Shown one piece after another: positions 62,844 to 64,000 of a DNA stretch of 64,000 nucleotides. The stretch lies in NCBI RefSeq assembly GCF_051521495.1, contig NZ_CP150355.1, positions 806,001-870,000 of the forward strand, written 5' to 3'. The stretch's first letter is position 1; the number at the start of each line of letters is the position of its first letter. This DNA comes from Sorangium sp051521495. GTDB taxonomy: Bacteria > Myxococcota_A > Polyangia > Polyangiales > Polyangiaceae. A model generated the notes under the pieces. That model was not told where the DNA came from. It made no database searches and saw only the letters and a list, made by a program, of their open reading frames with translations. The translations under genes and the position numbers were made by a program.

Positions 62844-63442
62844 CGGCGTCCTCCCGCGCTCAGGAAGAGCTTACGCGTGCCCGGGTTGCAGGTCGATTCC
62901 CCGTTCCAGGGACCGGTCTTGGTCAGGTTCTTTGGAGAGTGTCCCTGGATCGAGCCGTGCGGAATCCCCATCTCTCGCAACATCTCCTTGCAGACGGGGC
63001 AGGGGTTGGCCGCGATTCGCCGCCTTCTCTTGTCGTCGTCTGCGTTGCCTTCGTACGTCTCCATCGTGTAGCCTTGTTCCTGGAAGCGCTTGGCGACGTC
63101 CTCCTCCGTCGCGCCGGGGCCGAGCCGGTGTGCCAGGTTGGTGAGCGCCGAGCGTTCGGCCCAGGGCTTACCATTCGGCACCTCGCTGTGCGACGCCGGG
63201 ACGCCAGAGCCATGATGGTTTGGGCACCCGCCTCCATCGGTCGAGCCGGTGCCGCACGCGCCGGCGCCCTTGCCGCCGCCGTCCGCGCCATCGCCTCCGT
63301 TGCTCCCGCTGCCGCCTTGTCCATCGCCCGAGCCATTGCCACCACGGCCGCCGGAGCCCCCGCCTCCGCCCCCCATCACGAAGACGCCAGGGTTCATGCC
63401 GGGGATGGTAGGGATGTTCGGGATCGGTGCGGTACAGGCCAT
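62840..63442 (-). CDS. Small toxin candidate: Rhs-type Gly-rich leader plus deaminase-like domain
   Basis: This 200-aa protein begins MACTAPIPNIPTIPGMNPGV and a long Gly-rich stretch with Cys/His (to about residue 78). This is the leader seen at the start of myxobacterial Rhs proteins, but no Rhs repeats follow. The C-terminal 120 residues carry HSE (85-87) and NPCPVCKEML (146-155), the HxE and PCxxC metal-site motifs of deaminase-fold toxins. It may deaminate nucleic acid or nucleotides. ATG 63442 matches the family start. It overlaps the STAND gene by 4 bp. Confidence 0.6.
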   Translation of the reverse strand: MACTAPIPNIPTIPGMNPGVFVMGGGGGGSGGRGGNGSGDGQGGSGSNGGDGADGGGKGAGACGTGSTDGGGCPNHHGSGVPASHSEVPNGKPWAERSALTNLAHRLGPGATEEDVAKRFQEQGYTMETYEGNADDDKRRRRIAANPCPVCKEMLREMGIPHGSIQGHSPKNLTKTGPWNGESTCNPGTRKLFLSAGGRR

Positions 63443-63533
63443 GCCTCGAGGATAGCCCAGCAGAAAAAGATCGGGTCGGCGATCGCCGCCGCGTGCGAGG
63501 GGGGACGACGCGACGAGAGCGCTATATCGATAC

Positions 63534-63635
63534 CGGGTCGGCACCCGCGGCGTCCCCTGTGGCTGCCGGTGCAGCTCCAGCACTCGGGTCGGCACCCGCG
63601 GCGTCCCCTGTGGCTGCCGGTGCAGCTCCAGCGCT
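63534..63635. repeat. 51-bp direct tandem duplication upstream of the toxin candidate
   Basis: Units 63534-63584 and 63585-63635 differ at one or two bases. The minus frame stays open through both (LELHRQPQGTPRVPTRV twice), but no credible protein surrounds it. It lies 92 bp before the toxin ATG and so within its likely control region. Confidence 0.85.
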
Positions 63636-64000
63636 CCACGGAACTGCCGGCTCAGGATCTCACGGTTCCGCATGCGCCCTCCGCCAAACCTCCGCGCGCA
63701 GGCTAAACCAGAGTCCTCGAAGCTGGGGGCGATCTTCTCGCTGATCATCGACCCGGTGCCTCGAGATCCGGGCCCACCGCGGTAGCGGTCGTCCTTGGAT
63801 GGGACGTCCGAGACGGAATCGACGCGCGCGGCGATAGCCTCCGGCGCACCGCGCCTGGGAGCGTCGTCCATGCCGGTTGGTGTGGATATATAACCCCGAT
63901 CGCGAAGCGCTTGCGGCTCCAGGGTGGGGGGCACCGGGGGTGCGAGGCGACATGGGCAGCGGCAAAGCGGCTCGGGCATGGTCTCTCGGCTGACCGGGCG
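63636..64000. other. Right-edge region, no gene assigned
   Basis: Minus frames here (for example from ATG 63871, MDDAPRRGAPEAIAARVDSV) stay open into the toxin gene but look non-coding in composition. TATATA at 63885-63895 could be part of a minus-strand -10 for the toxin operon; no -35 could be matched. Confidence 0.35.

Noticed and set aside
62840..63979. Longer 379-codon version of the toxin candidate
   Set aside because: MACTAPIPNIP is the known start of this leader type; the upstream residues include the 51-bp duplication and look non-coding.

Overview
The window looks like chromosomal DNA of a myxobacterium of the Sorangium/Polyangiales type. The evidence is very high G+C with long shadow frames, paired Cys-rich and beta-sandwich lipoproteins, an ECF-like sigma factor divergent from a zinc-finger Ser/Thr kinase-ATPase, an Rhs-type 'MACTAPIPNIP' secretion leader, many in-frame minisatellites and sigma-54 type promoters. 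This is inferred from protein style; no rRNA or tRNA gene was found to fix the species.

Layout. Positions 1-10005 (minus strand) hold a co-directional block: a multidomain kinase/ATPase, an FAD amine-oxidase-like enzyme, an acetoacetate-decarboxylase-like protein and a large lipoprotein cut by the left edge. The sigma factor at 10535 reads away from it. Positions 11663-21613 (minus) hold a repeat-rich lectin-like/alpha-beta hydrolase fusion, a small lipoprotein, tyrS, an HU-type protein with a poly-Asp tail and two large membrane proteins. Positions 21614-22741 form a non-coding block with a 42-bp tandem array and a candidate tiny sigma-54 RNA. Positions 22742-30078 (plus) hold a triple DsbA-like lipoprotein, a GAF protein, a histidine kinase and a TIGR02757/DUF2400 protein. 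A second non-coding block (30079-30903) carries a second sigma-54 RNA candidate. A membrane-anchored hydrolase, two tandem paralogous lipoproteins and a TPR-like protein follow.

Positions 39849-46880 are a respiratory complex I operon, nuoABCDGHI, with nuoE, nuoF and nuoJ-N absent, so the complex must be completed from elsewhere. Next come gatB, a PlsC-type acyltransferase and a 1150-residue hybrid sensor kinase. Positions 53054-57286 are accessory: a long inverted repeat, a probably 3'-truncated gene, a ferritin-like protein and a GNAT acetyltransferase. Positions 58716-60620 are a metal-efflux operon (RcnR-type repressor, DmeF-type CDF exporter, MntP-type exporter) with a recognisable C-tract operator. 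The right end has a minus-strand pair overlapping by 4 bp: a small deaminase-like toxin candidate with an Rhs-type leader, and a STAND/NACHT-like NTPase with a degenerate P-loop.

The strongest unexplained signals are three. (i) A 103-bp palindromic element occurs three times, each copy flanked by its own perfect 8-bp target duplication. (ii) Two loci have a sigma-54 promoter directly followed by a ~50-nt RNA that is almost only a hairpin with a C8/C9 loop and a T-tract. (iii) The deaminase-STAND pair.
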